Part shown: in pieces, positions 1-9,110 of the stretch
How the letters are laid out: every line of letters begins with the position of its first letter
Numbering within the stretch: position 1 is the stretch's first letter
Assembly: GCF_018917435.1 (NCBI RefSeq)
Contig: NZ_JAHLOQ010000008.1
Location: forward strand, 1-64,000
Direction of reading: 5' to 3'
Source: Intestinibacter bartlettii
GTDB taxonomy: Bacteria; Bacillota; Clostridia; Peptostreptococcales; Peptostreptococcaceae
DNA length: 64,000 nucleotides
The notes under the pieces: model-generated
The model's database searches: none
Seen by the model: only the letters and a program-made list of their open reading frames with translations
What the model was told of the DNA's origin: nothing
Program-made: the position numbers and the translations under genes

Positions 1-142
1 CATTTAACCGTAGGTTTCAACTTTCTCGGCTCCTTTCTTTAGGGGGAATTTGTTTTGTGGTGAAACTATTGTAAACCCTAACGGGGTCGAGATTCAAATA
101 TAAATAAGTTAACAAAACGTAGAATAAATATAGGAGAAGATT
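1..142. other. Unassigned window edge upstream of the radical SAM gene
   Basis: The left edge is somewhat richer in G+C than the rest. On the minus strand an AGGAG site lies nine bases before a TTG (20-18) that opens a reading frame running out of the window, so a minus-strand gene may start here. On the plus strand a short frame ends at 40-42 and could equally be the tail of an upstream gene. Neither reading can be decided from this window. Confidence 0.25.
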
Positions 143-1117
143 ATGTTAGTGTACGACTTAAAAGTAGGATATTCTTGCAATAATAGATGTAAGCATTGCG
201 TTATTGAAGATAGTAAAAATAAATTAATTAGTAATAATATAAAAATGGATTTAACTACACAAGAATGCTTAGATCAAATAGATAAAGAATTAAAAAAAGG
301 AATAAAACATATTGTTTTAACAGGAGGAGAAGTCACTCTGAGAAAGGATTTTAATATATTAATAAAGAAATGTATTGATAATAATCTAGGTATTACAGTG
401 CAAACAAATGGAAGAATGTTAAGTAATGATAGGGTAATAGAGTCTATAAATAATATAGATGATATAAGATTTGTTGTAGCTTTACATGGAGCTAACTCTT
501 ACACACATGATAATATTACTCAAATACAGGGAAGTTTTGAGGAAACATGTCAAGGTATAAGCACAATGGTTAAGCAGAATAAATTAGTGATAATAAAAGT
601 AGTTATTTCAAAAATAAATATGCTAGAGTTAGAAGATATAGTTAAACTGGCTAATAATCTAGGTGTAAAATATATTTGTTTTGCGTTTCCACATGCCCAA
701 GGTGGTGCAAGAATTAATTTTAATGAAGTAATACCAACTTATTCTAATATTAAAGATATATTAGAAAAAGTAATAAATAAGTCTGAAGAAATGAAAGTAA
801 ATATAGAATTTGAGGCAGTACCGTTTTGTATTATTCCAAAACATATGAGACTAGTTGGGGAGTTAAAATACTTAAGAAGTTCCTCAATTTGTACACAAGT
901 GAAAGAAAAGACTTTTGAATGGGATGATATTAGAAAATCAATAAAAAGAAAAGGAAAGAACTGTTTTAAATGCTCTCTAGATTCAGTATGTGAAGGACCT
1001 TGGAGCGAATATATTGATGCTTTTGGAGAGGATGAGTTAAAGCCAATTATTTTAAGTGAAGAAAATAAGAATAAGATTTTAAATGCAATATGTAAATTTG
1101 GTTTAAATAAAATATAA
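143..1117 (+). CDS. Radical SAM protein with C-terminal cysteine cluster
   Basis: A 324-residue radical SAM enzyme. The CxxxCxxC motif that binds the SAM-cleaving [4Fe-4S] cluster is C12, C16, C19, followed by a GGE motif (LTGGEVTLR) near residue 62. A second cysteine cluster, C274-x2-C277-x5-C283, and the following Gly-Pro-Trp stretch look like a shortened SPASM/twitch auxiliary cluster site. Many such enzymes modify ribosomal peptides, but I find no obvious precursor peptide beside it, so the substrate is unknown. The start has an AGGAGA site six bases upstream. The gene appears monocistronic: a strong hairpin follows at 1226-1268. Confidence 0.85.
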   Translation: MLVYDLKVGYSCNNRCKHCVIEDSKNKLISNNIKMDLTTQECLDQIDKELKKGIKHIVLTGGEVTLRKDFNILIKKCIDNNLGITVQTNGRMLSNDRVIESINNIDDIRFVVALHGANSYTHDNITQIQGSFEETCQGISTMVKQNKLVIIKVVISKINMLELEDIVKLANNLGVKYICFAFPHAQGGARINFNEVIPTYSNIKDILEKVINKSEEMKVNIEFEAVPFCIIPKHMRLVGELKYLRSSSICTQVKEKTFEWDDIRKSIKRKGKNCFKCSLDSVCEGPWSEYIDAFGEDELKPIILSEENKNKILNAICKFGLNKI

Positions 1118-1225
1118 AAATGAATTTAAATATACATTTCAAAATGGTTTTGTGTACTATAGAAATATAATTTATTCAGAATAAATATACAATGATTATT
1201 TATATGCAAAAAATTAAAATAAATG

Positions 1226-1268
1226 TTAATAAATATAGGGAATTACTTAAACTCCCTATATTTATTAA
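1226..1268 (+). terminator. 16-bp perfect hairpin after the radical SAM gene
   Basis: Arms 1226-1241 and 1253-1268 are perfect reverse complements around an 11-base loop. There is no long T-run, so it may be a weak or bidirectional terminator, or an mRNA-stabilising 3-prime end. Confidence 0.55.
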
Positions 1269-1485
1269 TAACAGAAAATTAACTTTTGAAATCTATAGAT
1301 AAGAATGCTTATCTTACTAAATTATATTTTAATATAGTAAGTTGTAGAGTAATATATATTACGCTTTCTATTTTATATTATACAAGCCCTTACGACCTCA
1401 TCATGTGTCATACTGCTATCCAAAAAGCGTCTACCTCAATAATATGCATATTTTTTTATAAAATTTAAAAAATATCAAATTGATA

Positions 1486-1532
1486 TTGAAATTTCCACCA
1501 ATATGTCTTATTATTATACCTATAGGGGGTAT
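1486..1532 (+). promoter_or_regulatory. copA promoter with CsoR-like copper operator
   Basis: A -35 TTGAAA (1486-1491), 17-base spacer and -10 TATTAT (1509-1514) are followed directly by ATACCTATAGGGGGTAT (1516-1532). That inverted repeat with a G-tract closely resembles Firmicute CsoR operators. A repressor here would block the transcription start until Cu(I) is bound. No csoR gene is in the window. Confidence 0.7.
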
Positions 1533-1647
1533 TTTTAAAATCCCATAGCATCCAAAAAACATATATTAACAAAATACCAAAAAATATAAAAAAGGATGTT
1601 TAAAGCGCGCAAATTTTGTACACAATAAAAGATAAGGAGGAAATCTC

Positions 1648-4371
1648 ATGAGCAATATAGTAAAAGAGACATACAAAGTAGAAGGCATGACATGTGCATC
1701 TTGTGCTAATGCGGCTGAGAGAGCTGTTAGAAAGCTTGATGGTGTTGTAAGCCAAAATGTAAATTTAGCTACAGAAAAGCTAACTGTAGAGTTTGAAGAT
1801 GATAAGGTCGACTATGATACGCTGGAAAAGGCGATTAGTAAGGCTGGTTATAAATTAATTAAAGAGGAAGAAAAAATAAAGAAAATCGAGATGAAAGTTG
1901 GAGGTATGACTTGCGCAGCTTGTGCAAAGGCTGTTGAAAGGGTAACTAAAAAGCTTGATGGCGTTAAAGAGTCTAATGTAAATATAGCGACAGAAAAGGC
2001 TGTTATTTCGTATGATGAAAACAAAGTAAGTCTTGATGATATTAATCATGCTATTGAAAAAGCTGGATATGAACCTATTAAAGAATCTAACACAAAGCAA
2101 ATTGAGCTTAGCGTTCATGGAATGACTTGTGCAGCTTGTGCAAAGGCTGTTGAAAGGGTAACTAAAAAGCTTGATGGTGTTGAGGAGTCTAGTGTAAATA
2201 TAGCAACTGAAAAGGCTATAATTACATATGATCCAACTAAAGTAAGATTATCTCAAATTACAAAGGCGATTGAAAAGGCTGGATATGAGCCTATAACTGA
2301 AGAAAATAAAGAAACTGTAGACGAAGATCAAAAGAGAAAAGATAAAGAGAGAGATACTTTATTTAGAAAATTCATAGTTGCAATTTGTTTTGCAATTCCA
2401 CTATTTTATATAGCTATGGGACCTATGGTTCCGAAACCATTTGGACCTTGGCCAGTACCAAACATTATAAGTCCAGAGACACATATTATAAATTATGCAC
2501 TTATACAAATTGTACTAGTTGTTCCTATTATGCTTGTGGGATACAAATTCTATATAAATGGATTTAAATCATTATTCCATGGAAGTCCAAATATGGACAC
2601 ATTAGTTGCAATTGGGACATCATCAGCATTTATATACAGTTTATACACTACTATAAATTTAATAAGAAATGCTGGTGTTTCAATGGAAATGCATATGTCT
2701 CATCACCACCAACTTTACTTTGAAAGTGCTGGGATAATAATTGCTTTAATACTTCTTGGTAAGTTTTTAGAGTCTCGTTCAAAAGGTAAAACTTCAGAAG
2801 CTATTAAAAAACTTATGGGTCTACAACCTAAGACTGCGATAATTATGGTTGATGATAAAGAAGTTGAAGTTTCTATAGATGAGGTTTTAGAAGGCGATAT
2901 AGTTGTTGTAAAACCTGGTGAAAAAATACCTGTAGATGGTAAAATAGTATTTGGACATACTTCAATAGATGAATCTATGCTTACTGGTGAAAGTATGCCT
3001 GTTGAAAAGACTGTTGGTGACAGTGTTACTGGTGCTAGTATAAATAAAAATGGTCTTATAAGATTTGAAGCTACTAAAGTAGGTAAAGACACTGCCCTTG
3101 CCCAAATTATAAAACTTGTTGAGGATGCTCAAGGAACAAAGGCTCCTATTGCAAAACTTGCAGATACTGTGGCAGGGTATTTTGTGCCAGCTGTTTTAGC
3201 TATTGCCGTAATCTCTGCTCTACTTTGGGCTTTTGTTGGAAAAGAAAACACAACTTTCGTGCTTACAATATTTATATCAGTTTTAGTAATTGCTTGTCCT
3301 TGTGCACTTGGTCTTGCAACACCAACTGCTATTATGGTTGGTACTGGTAAGGGTGCTGAAAATGGAATCCTTATAAAAAGTAGTGTCGCACTTGAACTTG
3401 CACATAAAGTAAATACAGTGATATTTGATAAAACTGGTACAATAACTGAAGGTAAACCAAAAGTTACTGAAATAATAACTTATGGAGATTATGATGAAGA
3501 TTATCTATTAAAATTGGCTGCATCAGCTGAAAAAGGATCTGAACATCCACTTGGTGAAGCTATTGTTAGATATGCAAATGAAAAAAATATAGATTTAATT
3601 AATGTAGAAAAATTCAACTCAGTTACAGGAAAAGGTATAAATGCAGTAATCGACAATAAAAAAATTAACCTTGGTAATGTAAAGATGATGGAGGATTTAA
3701 ATATATCTTTAGATATAGTTGAAAATAAATACGAAGAATTGGCTAAACAAGGTAAAACTCCAATGTTTATATCAATAGAAAATGAACTTGCCGGAATTGT
3801 TGCAGTTGCCGATGTTGTAAAAGAAAGCAGTAAGAGAGCTGTTGAGCTTTTACACAACTTAGGTATAAAAGTCGCTATGGTTACAGGTGACAATAAAAAT
3901 ACTGCAAATGCTATAGCTAAGCAAGTTGGAATAGATATAGTTTTAGCAGAGGTTCTTCCTGAAGATAAGTCAAATGAAGTTAAGAAATTACAAGCTCAAG
4001 GTAATTTCGTGGCTATGGTTGGTGATGGTATAAATGACGCTCCTGCTCTTGCAGCAGCAGATATAGGTATAGCTATAGGTAGTGGTACTGATGTCGCTAT
4101 TGAATCAGCTGATATTGTTTTAATGAAAAATGACTTAATGGATGTGCCAACTGCTATAAAACTTAGCAAAGATACTATAAGAAATATAAAACAAAACTTA
4201 TTCTGGGCATTTGGCTATAATACAATAGGAATCCCAGTTGCAGCTGGAGTTTTATATATATTTGGTGGTCCACTTCTAAATCCAATGATAGCGGCCGCTG
4301 CCATGAGTTTAAGTTCAGTGTCTGTTGTATCTAATGCATTAAGACTAAGAAAGTTTAAACCATATAATTAA
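1648..4371 (+). CDS. copA: Copper-exporting P1B-type ATPase with three HMA domains
   Basis: A 907-residue Cu(I)-translocating ATPase that pumps copper out of the cytoplasm. Three N-terminal heavy-metal-associated domains carry GMTCxxC motifs at about residues 13, 86 and 158. The transmembrane metal site CPC is C550-P551-C552, the phosphorylated aspartate is D594 in DKTGT, and the HP, TGDN and GDGINDAP motifs follow. Most bacterial CopA proteins have one or two HMA domains. Domains 2 and 3 are almost identical at the DNA level with a 216-base period, which points to a recent internal duplication. AAGGAGG lies upstream of the ATG. The CsoR-like operator implies copper induction, and a strong terminator follows. 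Confidence 0.95.
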   Translation: MSNIVKETYKVEGMTCASCANAAERAVRKLDGVVSQNVNLATEKLTVEFEDDKVDYDTLEKAISKAGYKLIKEEEKIKKIEMKVGGMTCAACAKAVERVTKKLDGVKESNVNIATEKAVISYDENKVSLDDINHAIEKAGYEPIKESNTKQIELSVHGMTCAACAKAVERVTKKLDGVEESSVNIATEKAIITYDPTKVRLSQITKAIEKAGYEPITEENKETVDEDQKRKDKERDTLFRKFIVAICFAIPLFYIAMGPMVPKPFGPWPVPNIISPETHIINYALIQIVLVVPIMLVGYKFYINGFKSLFHGSPNMDTLVAIGTSSAFIYSLYTTINLIRNAGVSMEMHMSHHHQLYFESAGIIIALILLGKFLESRSKGKTSEAIKKLMGLQPKTAIIMVDDKEVEVSIDEVLEGDIVVVKPGEKIPVDGKIVFGHTSIDESMLTGESMPVEKTVGDSVTGASINKNGLIRFEATKVGKDTALAQIIKLVEDAQGTKAPIAKLADTVAGYFVPAVLAIAVISALLWAFVGKENTTFVLTIFISVLVIACPCALGLATPTAIMVGTGKGAENGILIKSSVALELAHKVNTVIFDKTGTITEGKPKVTEIITYGDYDEDYLLKLAASAEKGSEHPLGEAIVRYANEKNIDLINVEKFNSVTGKGINAVIDNKKINLGNVKMMEDLNISLDIVENKYEELAKQGKTPMFISIENELAGIVAVADVVKESSKRAVELLHNLGIKVAMVTGDNKNTANAIAKQVGIDIVLAEVLPEDKSNEVKKLQAQGNFVAMVGDGINDAPALAAADIGIAIGSGTDVAIESADIVLMKNDLMDVPTAIKLSKDTIRNIKQNLFWAFGYNTIGIPVAAGVLYIFGGPLLNPMIAAAAMSLSSVSVVSNALRLRKFKPYN

Positions 4372-4390
4372 AAATTAAATTTAGACATTA

Positions 4391-4440
4391 AAAGGCGTGA
4401 TACAAAATAAACTAATTATATTTTGTATCACGCCTTTTTT
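4391..4440 (+). terminator. Intrinsic terminator after copA
   Basis: Arms 4391-4409 and 4419-4437 form a 19-bp stem ending in a T-run. Confidence 0.9.
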
Positions 4441-4711
4441 AAAAATATTAATAATTAAAGTTTTAAATAAAAAATATTAGATAAAGTGATTGTTTTTTTA
4501 TCATTATGATAGTATCATTATATAAAATAAAGTATATTGCACAAATATATACTAAAATAGATTAATTTATTAATTTATTAGAAATAATATTGTGTTATAA
4601 TAAAATTAAAGGTAAATTTTAGTGTATATTATATAAAATATAAAAAGTGGATATAGTGGTGTTTAGGTAAAATTAAATATGTTGGTCTTTTGAAGTTTTG
4701 GGAGGTTAAAT
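4441..4711. other. AT-rich gap before the response regulator
   Basis: Very AT-rich. The only recognisable element is a possible -10 TATAAT at 4596-4601, with no convincing -35. I see nothing else in it. Confidence 0.4.
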
Positions 4712-5380
4712 ATGGAAGCATATATATTGATAGTTGAAGATGATTATAAAAGCCAGCAATTATTAAAACAATTTTTGACCTCAAATGATTATGAAGTAGA
4801 CTGTGCAAACGATGGCATAGAGGCAATTCATATGCATAGAGAGAACAATTACGACTTAATTCTACTAGATGTAAACATGCCGAATTTAGACGGATTTTCA
4901 GTATGTAGTATGATTAGAAAGGAATCACAAGTTCCTATTATATTTGTGACTGGAGTTAGCAGTGAAAAAGATCAGATGAGGGCATTTGATTTATTGTGTG
5001 ATGATTATATAATAAAGCCATATTCATATAATTTATTATTAAAAAGAGTACAGGCTGTTTTGAGAAGAGCAAAGATAGACAAGAGGGAGTCATATATAGA
5101 ATTTGAAAAGATTAAGCTGAATTTGAAAACATATTCTGTTGAAATAGATGATGAAATTGTGGATTTGACATTAAAGGAATTTAAAATTTTAAAATCTTTA
5201 ATTCAAAATTATCCACAAGTTGTAACTAGAGAAAAATTACTAGATAGTATTTGGGGATATGATTATTTTGGAGATACTAGGATAGTAGATGCACATATAA
5301 AAAATATAAGAAAAAAAATTAAATTGCCGTACATAAAAACAGTAAAAGGGATTGGATATACTCTTAAAAAAGATATTTAA
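4712..5380 (+). CDS. OmpR/PhoB-family response regulator, orphan
   Basis: A 222-residue two-component response regulator. The receiver domain (about 1-115) has acidic residues D10-D11, phosphoacceptor D53 in LLDVNMP and the conserved K102. A winged-helix DNA-binding domain (about 130-222) ends in the typical VKGIGYTL hairpin. GGGAGG precedes the ATG. No histidine kinase is adjacent, so its partner must lie elsewhere. The target genes are unknown. Confidence 0.92.
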   Translation: MEAYILIVEDDYKSQQLLKQFLTSNDYEVDCANDGIEAIHMHRENNYDLILLDVNMPNLDGFSVCSMIRKESQVPIIFVTGVSSEKDQMRAFDLLCDDYIIKPYSYNLLLKRVQAVLRRAKIDKRESYIEFEKIKLNLKTYSVEIDDEIVDLTLKEFKILKSLIQNYPQVVTREKLLDSIWGYDYFGDTRIVDAHIKNIRKKIKLPYIKTVKGIGYTLKKDI

Positions 5381-5452
5381 AATTTATAACTCCTTATAAA
5401 TATTTTATATTATTTTTGGAAAAATAATAATATGAATGAAGGAGGTAATAAA

Positions 5453-5704
5453 ATGACTAGTATAAAAAAACATATGGAAAATATGAAAGACGACGTAAAA
5501 CAAGGTATGCAAAAAGTCGGACATAGTATAAAACATACAGCAGAAGACTTAAAAGACGAAGCAAAAGGAGTGATACAAAACTTAGAAAGCAAAAAAGACG
5601 ATATGGTAGAAGAATATAAAGAACAAGAATACCATAGAAATCTAAAAAAACATATAGATAAAGAAATGAAAGATGAAGGATATAGAGGGAATTCTTTCAA
5701 ATAA
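5453..5704 (+). CDS. Small charged YtxH-like helical protein
   Basis: An 83-residue, very hydrophilic, Lys/Glu-rich protein predicted to be almost entirely helical, with amphipathic repeats of the kind seen in YtxH/CsbD-type stress proteins. It has no membrane segment. The frame is open from an ATG at 5432, but the GGAGGT site at 5440-5446 lies inside that extension and fits the ATG at 5453. It stands alone between the response regulator and its own terminator. Function not known. Confidence 0.75.
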   Translation: MTSIKKHMENMKDDVKQGMQKVGHSIKHTAEDLKDEAKGVIQNLESKKDDMVEEYKEQEYHRNLKKHIDKEMKDEGYRGNSFK

Positions 5705-5800
5705 AATATATACAATAAAATAAAATATTTTAAAGTATATATAAGATAAACATAACAAGACAAAACTTTATTATTTTATGCAATTTTAACATTATAATAA

Positions 5801-5842
5801 AAAACTATGAATCTATATAAAAACGATTCATAGTTTTTTTTT
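5801..5842 (+). terminator. Intrinsic terminator
   Basis: Arms 5801-5813 and 5825-5837 are exact reverse complements, followed by T residues. Confidence 0.88.
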
Positions 5843-5962
5843 ACATAGTAAATTATATTTATTTAAAATTGTACTGATACAAAAAGCAAAAAACAGCATA
5901 AATACTTAAAAAATTATAAAATTGTATTATAATCTAAATATAATTTTTTAGGAGGTAATTAC

Positions 5963-6493
5963 GTGGAGAATATTAGGAATAATAAAAATGTATCAGTAAG
6001 AACTAGAAATTTAGTGACCTCAGCATTACTAGCTTCAATAATATGTTTAGTAACGGGATATATACTACATATACCAACTGTAAACGGTGGATATGTACAT
6101 ATAGGAGATGCAATAATATACTTAAGTGCAGCAGTACTTCCACTACCTTATGCAATAGCGTGTAGTGCAGTTGGAGCAGGGCTTGCTGATTTAACAACAG
6201 GAGCATTTATCTGGGTTATACCGACAATGATAATTAAACCTATCTTAGTTTTATTTTTCTCAAGCAAAAGTGATAAAATAATAACTGTAAGAAATGTAAT
6301 AGCTGCATTTTTGGCTGGAATAGTAGGGATAACACTTTATATGGTTGCAGAGGGGCTACTTTTCGGGAATATGAAAGCAGCATTTGCGCTTACAGCAGTT
6401 GGATTAATACAACCAATTGGCAGCTTTATATCATTTATAATATTAGGAATAGTTTTAGATAAAGTTAATTTTAAAAAATTCTATAATGCATAA
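5963..6493 (+). CDS. ECF transporter S-component-like membrane protein (TIGR04002-like)
   Basis: A 176-residue integral membrane protein with about five to six hydrophobic segments. The GYVHIGDA and LPYAIACSAVGAGLADL stretches are typical of substrate-binding S components of energy-coupling-factor vitamin transporters. It resembles the clostridial TIGR04002 family. The start is GTG with GGAGGT six bases upstream. It is followed after 44 bases by a small radical SAM gene, probably in one operon. The substrate is unknown and no ATPase or T-component is nearby, so it would share a common ECF module. Confidence 0.75.
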   Translation: MENIRNNKNVSVRTRNLVTSALLASIICLVTGYILHIPTVNGGYVHIGDAIIYLSAAVLPLPYAIACSAVGAGLADLTTGAFIWVIPTMIIKPILVLFFSSKSDKIITVRNVIAAFLAGIVGITLYMVAEGLLFGNMKAAFALTAVGLIQPIGSFISFIILGIVLDKVNFKKFYNA

Positions 6494-6537
6494 AATTAAA
6501 ACATTTTGGATGAAACATATATAATAGGAGGAATATT

Positions 6538-7137
6538 ATGACATTATTATATCCAATAGAAAATAGCTTATATGTAAATATAACAAATTTATGTTGTTGT
6601 AAATGCGTATTTTGCGTAAGAAACTTTACAGATAGTGTAGGTGGCAGTGATAGTTTATGGCTAGATCATGAACCGACAATAGAAGAATTAAAATCAGAAC
6701 TTGAAAAATTCAACTTAGATGATTACGAAGAAGTTGTATTTTGTGGTTATGGAGAACCTCTTATGAGAATAAATGAAGTAGTAGAATTTGCTACATATAT
6801 AAAAAGTAAGAAAAATATAAAAACAAGAGTAAATACAAATGGGCTTTCTGATTTAATTCACAAGAAAAAAACAGCAGTACTTCTTAAAGATGCAATAGAT
6901 GCAGTATCAATAAGTCTAAATGCACCAAATAAAGAAGTTTACTTAAAAGTTACACAGCCAGCATTTGGGATTAAATCATTTGATGCAATGCTAGATTTTG
7001 CAAAAGACTGCAAAACATGTGTAAAAGAAGTCTGTTTTTCAGTAGTCGATGAAATATCAGATAAAGAAATTCAAGAATCTCAAGAACTAGCTACTTCACT
7101 AGGTATACCACTTAGAGTTAGAATAAAAAGTAACTAA
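6538..7137 (+). CDS. TatD-associated-type small radical SAM protein
   Basis: A 199-residue radical SAM protein. The motif C19-x3-C23-x2-C26 lies in the unusual run NLCCCKCVFC, followed by CGYGEP for SAM binding. Short length, an N-terminal YVNITN motif and a RNF-like sequence after the cysteines match the family annotated as TatD-associated radical SAM proteins (TIGR04038). No tatD gene is here; its partner is the ECF S-component upstream. GGAGG precedes the ATG. The reaction is unknown. Confidence 0.8.
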   Translation: MTLLYPIENSLYVNITNLCCCKCVFCVRNFTDSVGGSDSLWLDHEPTIEELKSELEKFNLDDYEEVVFCGYGEPLMRINEVVEFATYIKSKKNIKTRVNTNGLSDLIHKKKTAVLLKDAIDAVSISLNAPNKEVYLKVTQPAFGIKSFDAMLDFAKDCKTCVKEVCFSVVDEISDKEIQESQELATSLGIPLRVRIKSN

Positions 7138-7141
7138 AATT

Positions 7142-7190
7142 AAAAGTGTGTTGCAAAATAATTAACTATATTTTGCAATACACTTTTTTT
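7142..7190 (+). terminator. Intrinsic terminator
   Basis: Stem 7142-7160 with 7169-7187 (one G-T pair), then a T-run. Its sequence is similar to the copA terminator. Confidence 0.88.
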
Positions 7191-7280
7191 AATTGTAAAG
7201 AAATTACATCTTTAATTTATAACAATAAGTATTGTTTATTAGAATAATTAGATAATAATGATTAAAAGTATGGGATTAGA

Positions 7281-7508
7281 ATTCGTATAAATGGTAAATA
7301 ATAATTACGAATTAAATGTATTTCGAATGATAAAATGAAGTGATTAAAGAAAGTTCGTAAAAAATATAAAAAGATAAATTCATGATTTTTGCAAAATGCT
7401 TTTAAATTTACCTTAAAACACGGTTTTATACGAATAATAAATTAAATTATATAAATTTTATTTGTTATATTGACTTTTTTTATTAAATAATTTAAAATAA
7501 TATTCGTA
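7281..7508 (+). promoter_or_regulatory. Purine permease promoter with repeated ATTCGTA operator-like boxes
   Basis: A promoter with TTGACT (7470-7475), 17-base spacer and TAAAAT (7493-7498) lies before the permease. Copies of ATTCGTA or its complement TACGAAT occur at 7281-7287, 7306-7312, 7429-7435 and 7502-7508, with a variant at 7353-7359. The first two form an inverted pair 18 bases apart and the last sits on the transcription start. The core CGAA recalls PurR boxes of Firmicutes, which also work as inverted pairs. I see no purine riboswitch. Confidence 0.55.
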
Positions 7509-7551
7509 AATAAGATTGAGAAAAATTAATTTAAATAGGAGGTATCATTTT

Positions 7552-8919
7552 ATGAACCAAAATGCAACATTCATGCAGAGGTTGTTTCCAATATTAACAA
7601 ATAAGGGTGTTGACAAAAAAACAGAAATGATGGCGGGTATTACGACATTCTTAACAATGGCATACATAATAGCTGTTAACCCAAGTATATTATCAGAGAC
7701 AGGAATGCCAGCAGGTGCACTTGTAACATCTACTTGTTTAGGGGCTGCTATAGGATGTTTCTTAATGGGATTATTAGCTAACATGCCATTTGCTTTGGCA
7801 TCAGGAATGGGACTTAATGCATATTTTGCTTATACTGTAGTAATTGGTATGGGTGTAAGTTGGCATATAGCATTAACAGCAGTATTTGTTGAAGGTATAA
7901 TATTTATAATTTTATCACTTTGTAAAGTTCGTGAGGCTGTAGTTAATGCAATTCCTAAAAACTTAAAAATAGCAGTTTCAGGTGGTATAGGATTATTTAT
8001 AGCATTTATAGGTTTTATAAATTGTGGCTTAGTAGTAAACAATGAATCTACATTAATAGAAATGGGAGATTTTAATGTAGCTATAATTATAACTTGTATC
8101 GGTTTAGTTGTAACAGCAGTTTTAAGTAAGAAAAATGTAAAAGGATCTATATTAATAGGTATAGTTATTTCTTCATTACTTGCTTGGGGATTTGCTTTAA
8201 TAAATCCAGATACTGCAGCTAATCTTGGAATATATCTACCAAATGGCGTATTCAAATTTGAATCACCAGGTCCAATAATAAATAAATTAGACTTTACTTA
8301 TATTACTAATCCAGAAACAGCATTTAACTTTATAACAATATTATGTACATTCTTATTCGTTGATTTCTTCGATACTGTAGGTACTGTAGTTGGTGTTGCT
8401 TCTAAAGCAAATATGGTTGATGAAGATGGAAAAGTTAAAAACGTAGGTAGAGCTTTACTTGCAGATGCATTTGCAACTACTATAGGAGCTTGGTTAGGTG
8501 TTACTACTGTAACAACATTTGTTGAAAGTTCAACAGGTGTACTTGAAGGTGGAAGAACTGGATATACTGCAATAACAGCAGGGATATTCTTCTTAATAGC
8601 AATGTTCTTCTCTCCAATATTTATAGCAATACCTTCTTGTGCAACAGCTCCAGCGTTAATTTATGTTGGATATTTAATGTTAAGTGAAGTTAAACATATA
8701 GAATTTGATAATATAACTGAAGGTGTTCCTGCATTCATAACAATAGGAGGAATGGCTTTAACTTACTCAATAGGTGACGGTTTAACATTAGGTGTTTTAT
8801 CTTATGTATTCATAAACTTATTATATAACTTAATGGTTAAAAAAGAAGAAAGAAAACACGTGTCAGGTGTTATGATAGTTTTAGCTATTTTATTTATACT
8901 AAAATTATGGTTTATGTAG
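7552..8919 (+). CDS. NCS2-family purine (guanine/hypoxanthine/adenine) permease
   Basis: A 455-residue, multi-spanning membrane protein of the AzgA/PbuG branch of NCS2 nucleobase transporters. Typical motifs are TFLTMAYIIAVNP near the N-terminus, GMGLNAYFAY, and the FVDFFDTVGT and TVTTFVESSTGVLEGGRTG stretches that line the substrate site. The frame is open from 7516, but AGGAGGT at 7537-7543 selects the ATG at 7552. It imports a purine base by proton symport; which base cannot be read from the sequence. The repeated CGAA boxes upstream suggest purine control. Confidence 0.9.
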   Translation: MNQNATFMQRLFPILTNKGVDKKTEMMAGITTFLTMAYIIAVNPSILSETGMPAGALVTSTCLGAAIGCFLMGLLANMPFALASGMGLNAYFAYTVVIGMGVSWHIALTAVFVEGIIFIILSLCKVREAVVNAIPKNLKIAVSGGIGLFIAFIGFINCGLVVNNESTLIEMGDFNVAIIITCIGLVVTAVLSKKNVKGSILIGIVISSLLAWGFALINPDTAANLGIYLPNGVFKFESPGPIINKLDFTYITNPETAFNFITILCTFLFVDFFDTVGTVVGVASKANMVDEDGKVKNVGRALLADAFATTIGAWLGVTTVTTFVESSTGVLEGGRTGYTAITAGIFFLIAMFFSPIFIAIPSCATAPALIYVGYLMLSEVKHIEFDNITEGVPAFITIGGMALTYSIGDGLTLGVLSYVFINLLYNLMVKKEERKHVSGVMIVLAILFILKLWFM

Positions 8920-8963
8920 TATAATAATACTAGAGCTTCTAGTATAATAGTATAGAAAATAAT

Positions 8964-9013
8964 TGGTGCTTTTATACCAGTAGATAATTACTGTATGGAA
9001 GCACCATTTTTAT
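8964..9013 (+). terminator. Intrinsic terminator after the purine permease
   Basis: TGGTGCTT at 8964-8971 pairs with AAGCACCA at 8999-9006, followed by a T-run. Confidence 0.75.
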
Positions 9014-9110
9014 GTTATAATCTATTAGTAGATTTATAATATATGAAATTAAACTAGAAAAAATGGTAATAATTAAATATATAAAATTTTATATAGGTAA
9101 AGGAGAATAA

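Larger units (their letters stand above)
1118..1647. other. 530-base gap: hairpin, unexplained GC-richer patch, copper promoter
   Basis: Besides the hairpin at 1226-1268 and the promoter/operator at 1486-1532, this gap is very AT-rich. A patch at about 1385-1440 is clearly richer in G+C. The open frame across it (1286-1468, 60 codons) has no ribosome binding site and a protein-unlike composition, so I do not call it a gene. Read on the minus strand, the patch resembles the C-terminal tail of a protein that has lost its body. Confidence 0.5.

Noticed and set aside
1286-1468. 60-codon open frame between the radical SAM gene and copA
   Set aside because: No ribosome binding site, odd composition, and it crosses a GC-richer scar; unlikely to be translated.
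7191-7551. Purine riboswitch before the NCS2 permease
   Set aside because: The conserved core pieces (TATAA...ATGG, GTTTCTACC, and the closing stem) are not present; the repeated CGAA boxes explain control better.
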